A DNA stretch of 64,000 nucleotides, taken from assembly GCA_014549065.1 (NCBI GenBank), contig JACDOX010000007.1, forward strand, positions 6,689,034 to 6,753,033. The letters are read 5' to 3'. Source of the stretch: Cardinalis cardinalis (Eukaryota; Chordata; Aves; Passeriformes; Cardinalidae). The notes beneath the pieces were generated by a model. The model did not search any database. It was not told the DNA's origin and saw only the letters and a list, made by a program, of their open reading frames with translations. Every line of letters begins with the position of its first letter. Within the stretch, counting starts at the first letter, position 1. Below, in pieces: positions 36,801 to 49,689 of the stretch. A program made the position numbers and the translations under genes.

Positions 36801-38169
36801 CATAATTAGCTACTGGCAGATTATTGTTCTCAAACTCACAAAACAAATTCCACTCACTCTCTGTGCTCTCAGTCCCCTTCATTTTTCTCATGTAAATAGT
36901 TATGTGGATTTGAAGAGAACCTCAGAACAAGGGATAAGAGAGCATGGGGGGACAGAATAGGAGTTAATCAGACCTACAGCAGGCAGCTGGGTACTATCTT
37001 TTTTTTTTTTTTTTTTAATATTTTCGGTACTAAGATGTGGGAGATGATACCAGTTATTTCAAATATTTCAAAGACAGTGGGACACTTAGGAGAAAACAAC
37101 TGTTTCCAAGCACTCACTAATTTATGGATTCAGTTATGTTGTCTCTTCCTCTGATGACTGATACTGCTGAGTTAAATGGATGACAGAAGTATTCAAAGTA
37201 CCAGGAAAAATAAGTGTGAAATCACTCATCACTGAAGAGAGTGCTATTGCTCTTGTCCCATCCTGATAAAGCGGAGGCACGTTAACTGGCATGCCTGCAG
37301 GAAGGGCTCAGCTAAGAGAATTCCAGTGGTCCTCCCCTCCGTGTTCATTGCTGTTGACCTGTATTCAGACTTTGCCTCCAGCTTGAATAGTTTGAAGGGC
37401 TGCCATCCATGACAGTATGGGAAATGCAATATTTATGCAACTGAGCAGTTTTAGCTGCACTATACTTTGTATCCTCACTGCTCTGTGTTACACCTCTGCA
37501 GTTGCACTGAACTTAACACACAGCCTCCTCCATGGCAAATTCCAAGTGGTTTTAGAAAGCTTTCTCAGGATTTAGGTGGCTATGGGTTAAATCCCCCAGA
37601 ACATGGTGCTGTTTTCTTCTAAAATTGGAAACAGGAATGAAATTGTGATTTTCTCATAAGGCAAAACAGCTTCAGTTGAAAATTTTGGAAATCGCCCACA
37701 AGGTCTATGCAGCAGCTGTTGTGAAGCAGGGAGAATGGTAGAGAGCTGGGAACTGACACCAACAGCTGCAGAATTATTTTTTACAGCTGTCTCATGCTCT
37801 TTCACTTGGATATTCACGTTTTGGTTTTCTGGTATTTGAGAACAGTTTCTTATGACAAGCATAATTTTATGGGTCTGGGGTGGGATGAGCATCCCTGAGT
37901 GACAAGAAGGTTTCCTGCTTTGTTGGGATGAGCTACCTGGAAAGCACTTCCACTGGGTTGAGAGAAGACAGCACATTTTCTATGGAAAAGATGTGCAAGG
38001 AATAGTCACTGAACTTTCTGAAGAGCCTTTGGTAGGTGATGCTGCTGAGGAAGAATTCAGGGAGGCTCTCACTGATGGAGCCCTATGTCCATTCTGTGTG
38101 CCACCTCTAATCTCTTCAAAGTCCAGAGTAACATATTTAATAGGAATGTAATAGTAACTCCTTGTGGTG
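33879..38169. other. Intergenic sequence
   Basis: AT-rich. It contains a 174-codon open frame (34378-34902, plus) that is long for this composition but has no recognisable domain and includes N-derived unknown residues. T homopolymers lie at 35400-35414 and 36999-37016. A 129-codon minus frame at 37587-37976 also lacks features. No repeats identified. Confidence 0.5.
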
Positions 38170-38432
38170 GGTATTTGAGGAAAGACCTTGAACTGCACCA
38201 GGGGAGGTTTAGATTGGATATTAGAAAAAGAATTTTTTCACTCAAAGACTACTTAGGTATTGGAATAAGTTTCCCAGGGAGGTGGGGGAATCCCTGTCTC
38301 TGGAAGTGTTCAAGAGGCATCTGGATGTGGCACTTGAGGCTATGGTTCAGGGGTAATTATGCTGGTGCTGGGTTGATGGGTGGATGATCTTGAAGGTCTC
38401 TTCCAAATTTGATGATTCTGTATTTAATGGTG
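38170..38432 (+). mobile_element. CR1 LINE 3' end
   Basis: CR1 3' phrases in order: GGGGAGGTTTAGATTGGATA, CCCAGGGAGGTGGGGGAATC, CTGGAAGTGTTCAAGAGGCA, TCTGGATGTGGCACTTGAGG, and the tail CTTCCAAATTTGATGATTCT. This 3' UTR type (with 'ggatgtggcactt') differs from the copies at 4.1, 56.2 and 63.1 kb, so it is a separate CR1 subfamily. Upstream limits are uncertain. Confidence 0.9.
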
Positions 38433-41400
38433 TAGTTAGAACTTTCAGGCAAGAGTTAAAAACTCTGGACTTAAGAAGATCAACTGAAATTATGTGATCA
38501 TCTTGAGATGGAAGGAAAGAGGATAATGTAAAAATATCAGGGAGTGTTTTTACTAGGAACGCTGTAAGCTTTAGGAGCACATTCACAGTTTCCTCAGAGA
38601 AATAATTCTCTGCTGAATTTCTCAACACATATTATTCTTCATACATATTATTATTAAACAGTCCAATTCCAGCCTTTTGTCATATTTCAGCCCTTCAATT
38701 CTACTTATGTCAAAAAGTGATATTTTTCTATAGGAGGTGGCTGAAAATTTGTTTACTTATACAAAACTGAAAACTTAGTTTTCTGAGAGCCAACATATGC
38801 TACTGAATTTATCCCTTCTCACACACCTTNTGCTTTTTTTGATGTGTTTCTTAGATAAAAGCTANTGCTATGACAAAAGAATTTTTCATCGGTTCTTTGT
38901 CATTACTCTGCAAAGAACACATAATTTCAGAAACCTNAGCATATAAAAATAAACTGCTCCAAGATTACATCATTAAAACACTTTTANCTCAGTATAAAAG
39001 AATATAAGCAGCATTTCAGTTGCCAAAAGTGGTTTACCATCATCCACACCTTTGCCATCTTGAACCAATTTAGAGAGTGCATTTGATAAATCTTCACCTA
39101 ACATACAGAGGTGACTTATAGAAGCTGGAAAGCTTTTAAAAGCCTTTTAGTGATAACATGTATTGTTGGTGAATAAACCTCAGAATACTTTTATATTTTG
39201 TTGACAAAGTTAAACATATCCTGAAATTCCTAGCCTTTTTCTGGGCATAAATAACAGTGACCAGAAAGTTTTGTTACATACCTTTAAAATCAAGAGTCAA
39301 GTTATGCATGTTATATGNACCATATGATCTCAGCAGTTAGATAGAAGCATATATTCTTGCATTCATAGTAGAATATCCCCCTTGTAAACTGTTATTAACA
39401 ATACTATGGTAACAATTTAATTCCAGTTATCAAAAGTATCAGAGGCCACCAAGAAAAATATGTCCTTTTTATCAGTCTTTATTTTGTCCTCTAAAAGAAG
39501 TAGCTGTTGTAGTTTTTAAATTACTTTAAACTTTTTTTTTCCTTTCAGGTTATTAGAGAATGAGTCANCCATTTCATCTTAAATAATCTACTGCCACAAT
39601 CATGATTTATTTGCTTGGCACACTTTTTATTGCTTGTGGTACAGTCACTTCAGCCTTTTTCTTATCAACATAATAAGCTGTTACTTAGCAGAAATTCTGG
39701 AATTTGCTTTTATGTTTCCTTTTCCTTTTTCATTCTTTCCCATTTCAACACGTCTGACAACCAAATGAAAAACTGGAAAGCTCTTACCTTTTTTGATATG
39801 TGCAGAATTCTTCTAAAGTGAGCTGGTACCTCTTGTTTTGCAGATTAGTTATTTTAATCTTTAAAGTTATGGCCATTATGTATATAGATAGATAATTCAA
39901 TAAATTAGCAATTCACTAGGGCTATAGCCAACTCTAACCCACAATCAATTACTCACATCTTCAGTGCCTGTCCACAGATATTTATCATATTTGACTGTGT
40001 ATGGCATTTGAACCAGGTAGGATAGCATAGCCTTTAGAGAAGGCAATTCTAGCTAGAGAGCTTGGGAGTCAGCTAGAGCTTTTCTGGAAGACACATAGAG
40101 TAACATCTTACACTTAGGGAGCAGCTGAAATCCTTTCCATATGAAGTTTATAAAGGAACATTTGAAATTTGGGGTTCAGGATTCAATTCAATTACTTGGA
40201 AGTCTCTCTAGGAGTGAGCACTCATCGTACTTCTTTTAACTGTCTTGAGAAAACCGTTTCTGTCTTTAGAAAACAGAAGAAATTTCCATTTCAGTTTGGT
40301 TTTAGAGGATGTCTGGTCTCTGGAATGCTCACATGGTCTTTCTCCTAATATCAGAAGGGTCCCAGCTTGCTTACAGTTCCCTCAAAAAGGCTGTAACTTT
40401 TATTTGTTCAGTGTGGTAGTNTGTGGGGATGAAAACATCAGTGACACAGTAAAACCCCCAGTTGCTGAAGGTCTCCTTTATTTATAGGATGCTGAGCCTG
40501 TTATGAAACTCCTATATAGCACTAGCAAAACTTCTACTTAAAAAAAAAAATTATGGAATCCATATGGGCCAGTTTGTTTCATGTTTCTGCCCTTCCCACA
40601 GTTCCCACTAAACATGTGCAATAAAACATGCTGGACTTCAAATAACATGACGTATTTTCTGTTCATATAGCCCTACATGAAGCCTGAAGACTTTGAAAGG
40701 TTCCTTTTTTTGCATGCCATTTCCCTAACTGGGTTACAAATGCATAAACATCACACTTCAATAGCCAATGGCTCAAATACAATTCCACACCCNTGACTTT
40801 ATGTTTGAAGCTAGTAATTCAGGATAGCCACAGAATATCATCTTTTTCTTAGGTTTTGTGTTTAGATTTTTTTTTTAAGATTTCATTTCCTCAGGCTGAA
40901 CTACAGCCTGAAAAAAAGTGATTGGACCTGTTGGTGTTGCCTGGCAAAACTTACAGTTGTAGCATTGGACTGAATGGTTCAACCTTCCCCCTATCCTTTG
41001 GAAAAGTGAATGAAAAATACTATGTCCCTTACAATTAAGGATGGAGTGCACCCATGTGAAAAAGGTTCTTCTGCCAGCAGGGAGTGCTGACCCTGTGTCA
41101 TCAGTTTTCACAGACTTGAGCACATCAGAAGCTGCCCCTCTTTTGGCATGGTCCTTAAAACCTTCCTCTGGTTAGAGCTAAGCCCAGGCAGATACCGGCT
41201 CAGTCACAATGTGTTGTTATCAATGATGTCATTTGGATCAAAATTATGCTCTTTAAGTGATTCTCCTGATTNTGGTCACTCACCACGCTTTTATTTATAT
41301 GACAGAGAGATCCTTTGACATGGGTGGATGAGGTCTTCCTAAGGTCCCTAGAAAAGACCTTCCTTTAGCATGGAAGTACACCAAACATTTGGTTCCAGCA

Positions 41401-44400
41401 CAGAGTATGCTTCAGGACTGTACTCTGTGTGTGCCTGCCACTACTGGGCTGTCAGTCCAGGAGACCAGAGAAAAGCTGAAACACTGAATGTCAACACTGG
41501 ATCATCACCACAGCCCCAGATTGCAGGCTGCAAAGTTGGATTNGCTCCACTGGTGTTGCACAACTTGTTAATGCAGGCATTGCCTTGGCAGAAAAGAACT
41601 GGGGAGACTTTTATTTTTTAGAGGTCACAGGGAAATGTCTTCTGGGTGGCAAATTTCTGTGTTCAGAGCTCATTGTTCTAGTTAGCATGCTTCCTGCATT
41701 TGCATAATAGGCTTTGAAAATCAAAAGGAGATTTTGGGCACAGCAAGCTGGGAGGACAGTTCTACAGCCTTGAGGTGTCCAAAAGACCAAAGCTGCTTGA
41801 TTTTGTCTTTAATGAGGCTATGATTAAGTCATGATGTCTACAGGCACATGATTTCAGACTGGATGCTGGGAACTTGTAAAAGACCTGCAAATTAAAATTT
41901 TGTTTTATAAAATGGATCACTGCTGGGCTATATTTGCACCTGCTCATCTTTGCTGGGAATCATTGTCTTCACTTGGAAACTAGAACACACCTGATCTTCC
42001 AGAAATGGGATAAAATCCTACCTTCTGCATTGCAATGTTATCATCAGCAACAGCTTTGCATTTCCCTCCTTGGGAAAGTTTAAAGTAAATANCTGAGTTC
42101 AGTGTCAATCTTGTGTCCTATAGGTTTTGATTTTCCCTTCTGCTGTGATTCAGGGTTTTTTTCTCCATTGCCTGGAGCTTCAAAGCCAGTCATGGGCTCC
42201 AGGAAAATCATATCAATGGGGCAGGAATGGGATGAGACACAGGTATTTAATAGAAAATCATGCTGCTGTCCCAGCTAGTATTTAGGCCACCCCTGGCAGA
42301 ATAAAGGAACAGCTGGATATGTGCAGCAGTTATTTTTGGCTTCTGNAAAAATCAGTTTTGATTAGAGGAAGCTAGGTGCAAATTAAAGAGACCCATAGCT
42401 GTCTTAAATTTTCAAGGATTAATGAGTTGTCAGTTAGCCCTAAAACGGGTGAGCAGGAAGATGGAGGGTAATCTCTTTTAGCAGAATTTGTGAGCTGCAT
42501 TGTTGCCAGCATTTGCCCAGAAGAAACATTCGGACACGTCATGTTTACAGCAGCTGCTCTGAAGTCTGAGCAATCAAAACGGATTTCTCCCAGCACTCTG
42601 AAAACAAAGCAGGCCACGCTGAATCTCCCATGCGCAGATGAGAACTCCCAGCCATTATTTTCTGTTTATTTAGCACGCCTGTGGAACGGACCGTGACCAC
42701 TGATTCGCAGTCCATCCCGCTGTGCCTGCGTGGGCAGAGGCACCACAGCTCTCTCTCAGGGGTGGGAGGTAGCCAGGCTGCCTGCAAAGGCAATGCTGAA
42801 TGCAGGGCTGGGACAACTGCTCAGGAGAGCTCGCACTGCCCATGGCAAAAGAGCCAAGACTTCCATCCCCCAGTGCTGAGTGGGATGTTGTTTTCTGTGG
42901 CAATCCTTCCCCTGGATGAGTGACAGGGAGGACATGGAACTTGCAGTGTAATCCTGCTTCTNGCTGTTGGAAACTTTTGAAGAGACTGCAGTGGTGATCA
43001 CTGATGTGCAGGGTGACACACACCTTCTCTCATTTTAAAATGAGAAGCCACCACTCTGGTGACAACAGATGCGAGATCCNCTTGGTTACAGGAGAAGAGG
43101 ATGAGAGCTCATTTGGACAGAAGTACAAATGAAATCAAGTATTTCAAAACATAGTTATGGCANAGACAGTAAACTGCACCCAAAGGACAAATTCTGCACC
43201 AAAATTTCAAACCTTGCCTGTTTATGTGCATTCAGGAACAATTTTACATAAAAAGCAATTTTTTTTATTTTTTTTTATGATGGCTGAGTCAGAAGGCAGT
43301 GGGATTTTCTCTGTAGAGAGCTGCACAGCTTTTTCTTCAGAGAAGCAAGGCCTTGCATGGTTGGCATTGAGTGGAAATCAGGAAAGCTTCATTACTAAGA
43401 CTCATAAAAAGTGGGATTTCTTCTCCAGATGAGCCTGANTGTGCTAAAGAGTACCAAGAGGCTGTAGCAGAGCAGTGGGCTAATATCCAAATTTCCCCTT
43501 TTAGCTTTCACAGGGCTACATCAGGTAGGTCTCACACTCGCAGAGTGAAATTAAAAGGCATGTTTCATCCTTCAGGGATGTGAACCAAGCTTGATCAGCG
43601 GCATTTTACAAAATCTTCTGTTTCTTTCAGATGTGTGAGTAACTAGGTTGACATCTTCAAGCCATCAAGAGCCCCAGACTGCTCTGTGGGTCATGAGTAA
43701 GGTCCTTTGCCTTTTGCTGGCAGCTTAGTCTAAGTTTCATAAGACTACACAGACACTGCTGTTTGAGAAATCTTAATATGTTCATTCCTTGAATAGGAAC
43801 TAGCCAGTCTAGTTTCTTAATAACTGATGACCCTCTTATCAGGATTATTTTCCTAAAACAAACTTTCAAATGCAAACTCATCATTGTTTTTTCTCCTTCT
43901 GTTGATTCTCTCAGCCTCACTCACAGGCCTGCAGGGTTATAAACCCTCTCTGATCATATGCTAATGAGTCATTTATACAGACTGCCTGTTAATGTGAATA
44001 AATCCCCCCTTCTTAGCCAGCTTTTGTCCAAATAAAGAAGTCTATTCTGATAANAAAAATTTTAAAACCAGCCAAAAATCAGTGAGGTAAAATTAGTACA
44101 GCTCTTCCTCAGGGCTGCCTGGAGCAGGGCTCAGCTCACTCTGCCTCAGCCTGGCTGATCCTCCCTACCACTGTCCCTTGTTTTATTTAAGCACTTTGAG
44201 TCCAAGATGGTGTAATCAGGTTTCAGTCAGATTTTAATGTCCTCAGATGGCCAAGAACAAAAGGTCAACACTGTTATTCACTGTGTGGCTTTACTGAAGT
44301 GTGACTTTTCACCATAAACTCTGCACAAGGTCATTTTAAGATATTTTTTACACTTTTGTTAGTGAAGGGAAATTACCCATTCACTTCTGGACAAGGTTAA

Positions 44401-47400
44401 ATAGCTGACAACAGCTACAGGTTAAATATTAAGCTGTTGGTCCTTCCTTTCAAGTAAGAAATTGGAGCTGTCTTCAGAAACACTTGAAAGTTCAGGCAAC
44501 ATCTTGGAACTGGTACAAGGAAAGGCCACTTCTAATTAGCACAAGAGAACTCTACAGATTTTGAATCAGACTCTATTGTCTTGCACCTTCATAAAATTTA
44601 CTAAGATTAATAAAGGCCATATGTTGGTATTTGGAAAACTCAGCAGATTTTTTTCAAGAGCAGCCAGTGTTTGCTTGTTTTATACTCAGCAGNTCTGAAG
44701 GTACAATCAGATGAGATGGCTGAGCTGACTTCACAGCTTGCTATGTCTAAAAAATAATTCTCTCTCTTTTTTTTTTTTTTTAATCTTAATTTCTACCACT
44801 TTCATGAGGTCAGCTGCCTCCTTGAAAGGTTAGATAGCATCAAGTTACCCCATGGAAGTGCTGGGGAATCAGTGCAGTAAGAGTGAGAAGGAGGATACTG
44901 GTGACAAAAAGGAGGAGGGAGAAGAACTGCTGCTTTTAGCAGCCCTGGGCTAATGAATCAGTTCAGCCTATGTAGTCTGACTGGAACCTTGGAGTCCTAC
45001 AACAGATTTGCAATAGCCAAAGCCTCCAGAGTCCAAGCATTTGGGCACACATTTAATAAAATGTTTAGGCTTGTGATTTTTTTATTCTAGACTGGTAAAC
45101 TCCTTTTTGATTTGCTTTTCAAAGAGTTTGGTAACAGCTAGGGTGTATACCTTATTGTGTTTGGATCTGTGGAATTACGATTTTGGTGATAACTTTGAAA
45201 ATACTGAGTTCAAGTCACCAGTTTGCTCACAGTTTGCAGTAATATCTACTTCAGGGGGTAAAAAGCTGTCTTCATTTCAGACAGGGGCTGTGTGCTTCCA
45301 GAGTGCATGATTTTGGCCTTTTTTCCAAAATGTTACTGGGTTTGGTGTTTGTACTCTAAAATGCACCAGCTCCTTGCATTTGGCTACCATCCATTTCTCC
45401 TTCATTTGCATGGCCAGGACGTGCTGGCAGCTCAATTTTCCTTCCTGGTTTTCCTCACATGGTTTTCCAGGCTGCCTGAATTGTGGCACATGATGTCTGA
45501 ACTGCTAGACCTTTACCTGAATAAAAGCATATACCCTCATTTACTATCCAGCCACATTAGCAGCCCTGGGCTGTAGTGGGCACTGGATTAGCCCCTTGAG
45601 GATGTGTCTCAGAGCAGAGGCAAGAGCAGCCCCATTTCTAAAGATGGCCACAACCCATGCTTTACATGCTGTGTGGCTTGAATAAGTCAGGCAGAAACAG
45701 AGGCTAAAAGTTGGCAGTCTGTAGCTGCACAGAAATAAGGATTTATTTTTAATTGCACCACACATGGAGTTTCCTAATTCACAAAGGTTCGAAGTGAAAC
45801 ACATTGCCTTATTAAAGTTGTGTTTAAAATTGCCTTGAAAAGGGCTAGAAAAGCTTAAGTGTCCTAGGATGGTCAGGAGGCCATTCAAAAAAGTGGATTG
45901 CCCTCAGTTCATTTTTGTGTTCTCCCACAACAAAGGTGGACTGCATGAGTCCTAGTTCACTTTAGTTCAAACTCAAAAAGATACTTTCCACACACCTACT
46001 TAAACCTGCTCTAAGATGAGGAGGGAAGTTCAAAGAGAGGAGATGCCTGGAAAATGGTCACTTAAAAGNTTTTCTTGCCTGCCCCTCAACTGCTAGCTGC
46101 TCCTGGCTGGCTGAGCCATACCCAGTTCTGTGCTGAAGTGGCCAAGGCAACAGTGGGTCAGGCAGTGCCCTGAAAGAAAGGTCTGTGTAAAGTTTGGATG
46201 TAGCTGTGTTTCAGTGGTGCTGCAGGCTTTGTGCAGTGAGGGAGAAAACCCACCCCACTATTGCAGTATTTTATGAGCAGTATCTACTGCAGCTTTGCTT
46301 TTGATAGTAGGCACTTGGCTATTAATGTGGAGTTTCTGTGAGGCTTCCNTTCTATTGTATTTTATAGATGCCAATGTAAGTCTGGTTCACTGTGACAGAT
46401 GACTGAGGATGCAGTCCTCTTCCCTAATGGTGAGATGTGTCCTGTAACATTTGCTGGCCACATTTGCCTAGATCTGGGGGTGGTGATCACTGCTATGGGA
46501 CTGCTTTTTTTGTAAGTAATACTCTAATTCATTTAATAATGCAAATGTGGTCCCAGCAGTACAGCTTTACTGCATAATGACTAATCTCTGTCACAGCAGG
46601 ATGCTGAGAATGAGTTTCTCTGGGAAGCTGTGGGTATGCATAATGAACAGCTATCCCTAATAAAGTCTTTTTAATCAGGAGTGTTTCTCAGATCAACTGA
46701 GTTAAATGNGTTTGCACTTTGTAAATACAGGGGTCAAAGTCTCTGACTTGTATGAAACACCACATCTACTGTGAAGTCAGTGAACATTTAAATACATTGA
46801 CATCCTGGCCCTAAGAGCTAACCCCTCTGCTCACACGTGTGACAGGAAAGCCCACGTCACTCTACACTGCCTCACACAGAGTGTGTGACACTGCTTTTTG
46901 TGTACTTGTTTCACTTTCCCCCAATGACCTATGAATACAAGCCACAGCCAAGGACTCTATGTCACTGTATCTCAAGAACAGATGTTTCAGAGACGCAAGT
47001 TTCCAGTACATTTGAAGAAAGCAAGTGAGAAAGGAGGGAGATACAACTTTAGGAAAGTTTCATCTGGAATTCATACTTTATTAGGTGCCAGGGAGTCCAG
47101 TTTTCCATCAGAGTGTGTCTCTGTTGATTGCACCTCAGCAGGGAGATCCCTCTGAGAGCAAGCAGGACTCCTGAGATCAGGTGTTCACAGGAGTGCCTGT
47201 TTAACAGAAACAGCTCTGCTTCCAGTTTGGGATTCATACAAATATGACCACTAGAAAAATACGCCCTGGGAGTCAGGGCCATTGCAGTTGTTCTTATGTT
47301 CTTAAAAATCACTTCAGGAAGACATTTTGTGTTTGAGAAGCTATATTCCCTCATGGGTTTGCATTTGAATGTCACAGCATTGCAATCAGATATGAGAATC

Positions 47401-49439
47401 AGTAAGTAAAAAGCCAAGTTTGCCCTTGATGGCCATTCTGAGTATCAAGGCCCATAACTTTTTATAAATACCTAGACAACAGCATTATAGGTAAAATATA
47501 GGTATAGCACAAGTGTAACAGGCTGATATTTTATTCACAGGATCACCACCAAGGAAATGAATCTGTGCTTCTTAATATGATCATTGACATAACAAGATTG
47601 TGCAGTCTTACCTCCAATTCAGGTGCATCTTTCCCTTATTGTCTTGTAAAGAGAAGATAAGTCTGTCTTGTGCTCCAGTAAATATGATAATCCAAATTCT
47701 CAGGACAGATANACCCATGAGAGTAAGATACTCTTTTTCCTTGAGTGTTTCTTTGTTAACTACAGAGGTAAGAGCAGCCAGTCACAGAAATTCAGATATT
47801 ATTGTGGTTCAGGTGACTTTGTAAAATAGGNTGGAAACATCTTCTTATGTTTTTATGTCTTTTTTTTTTTTACTACATATTTAATGAAGGAAGAAAGACA
47901 AGTTCTTTTCAAAGATGCAAATAGATGTGCTAGAGTGGTTAATAATTTCTGCCTACTTCTAACATCATCTGCAAATATTGTCCCCCGAGACTTTCAAACC
48001 TAGCCAGTTTTGTAAAACTCTAAGCCTCTAAATTTCATCTCTTAACTTTTTATCACACACAATCTTGCTGTCAGAGGAAAGGCCCATGGCCCACCCAAGG
48101 ATGTCACACTGACTCTGCAGCTGTACTGTGTGAGCACAGCAGCTACTGCTCTCTCTTAGGGCTGGAAACACTCCAGTCTCCTCATGGAAATCCAGCACAG
48201 AAAATCTATTTCTTCTGTTAAAAAGGGGTTTGNACTATTTTCTGGCTATGATAATATGATTCATTTTTCCTCACATACTTTTCCTGTTAAAATTTTAATT
48301 ATTACAAATCCATGTCTTGCTTCTCTGATTTTAGAGTTTAACAAAGCAAATCACCACTAGGATGGGAAAAGCAGCATGATCNGTGAAAGACCTGACAAAA
48401 ATACATCTATATGTGGTGACACAAAGAGTTATAAAAGAAGAACAAAGGGTTCTGGGTTCCTTTTACTAACACTTCATGGCAAATGTAAGCCTGAGGACTG
48501 TTTGAGAAGGCCAGATTTTTTTTCTTGAATTTTTAACCAAGTGTTCTGCACCNAAATCTCCTTTCTGACATCCTGTATGAGAGTGTATATGAAAACTACA
48601 GCAAGTTGTCACCTAATATGATGTTCTTCCTCTTCAAGGAAATCTATGAGGGACTACTAAGTAAGGCTCAGGGAAAAAAAAATCATTATAGATTAAAAAT
48701 CTGGGATATTTCAGCTTGTTGGAAAATTGGATGTGAGATGTTCATGAGAGCGAAAATTGGGTCATNAATAGTATTTGATTTTTTCTATTTAAGCACAATC
48801 ACTATATATTTAAATGTTAAAAAAAAAAGATGGAAGGAGAGACAAAGAGAAATTATTTCCAGTTCCCCCAATCAAACCCTTCTCTCATTAAGAAGAGCTG
48901 AGATACCTTCAAGGGAAAATGGATTTAAAGCAACTCTTTTGTGAAAGTAGTAATTGATAAACTGGTCTGATTTCACAGCCATTCTCAGGAGCTCTCTGAA
49001 CACTGTCTGAAAATGAAATTGGATGTTAAGGATATTTCCTATAAAGGAATCATCTCAATTTTGTCATCAGAGTTATATGGCCTAAATTATTTTGTTTAGC
49101 AAAGTGTTGGCTAACATACAGTAAATTGTAATGTTGATATTTTTGTCTTCACAAACCTACAGTCCATGTAGTTTAAATTGCCACTGAAGCATAAAGCAAA
49201 GACTTTCAGCATCCCTTTCTGAGGATGTATATAAGGTATATGTGTATATGAGGTGTGTATGTTAAATGTCTACACTCATACAGTAGATTAAATTTCATAA
49301 TAAACAAGATGCAATAAGCTTTGGGAAATATACTCTGTCAGTTGTCTGCACAGCAGCTTGAAANATTATATTCCTTATCAATATGTTTAAGGATTGTCAC
49401 CTTGAGCAAAAAGCCCAGATATATGTTTAAAAAAAATCC

Positions 49440-49689
49440 TGCCTCTGCTCTTCCCTGTACATTCCAGCCCAGTCATAGCACGGCCTGAACAGTCAGTGTC
49501 CCTGAGGTGGCTGATGATCACAGAGTGTCCCTCGCAGGAAACCTGCAGCTGGAGAGGGAAACTTGCCCCACTCTTGATGGGAGTGCGAGTACTCTGATTA
49601 CTCGTACTACTGGTGAGAGCAAAAAACAGGGTAAACCAAACAACATTTGGCTGGTTGCTGAGGGGTGCTCCTTGCAAAGAGATTCTCAA
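49440..49689 (-). other. Open frame with upstream acceptor, unassigned
   Basis: The minus strand has a strong acceptor (CCCTGTTTTTTGCTCTCACCAG, after 49600) followed by an open frame including NQSTRTPIKSGASFPLQLQ and VSCEGHSVIISHLRDTDC. No consensus donor follows; the best is CAG|GTTTCC. I do not recognise the peptide. Probably chance. Confidence 0.1.

Noticed and set aside
37587..37976. 129-codon minus-strand frame
   Set aside because: No domain, splice context or composition signal; consistent with chance.
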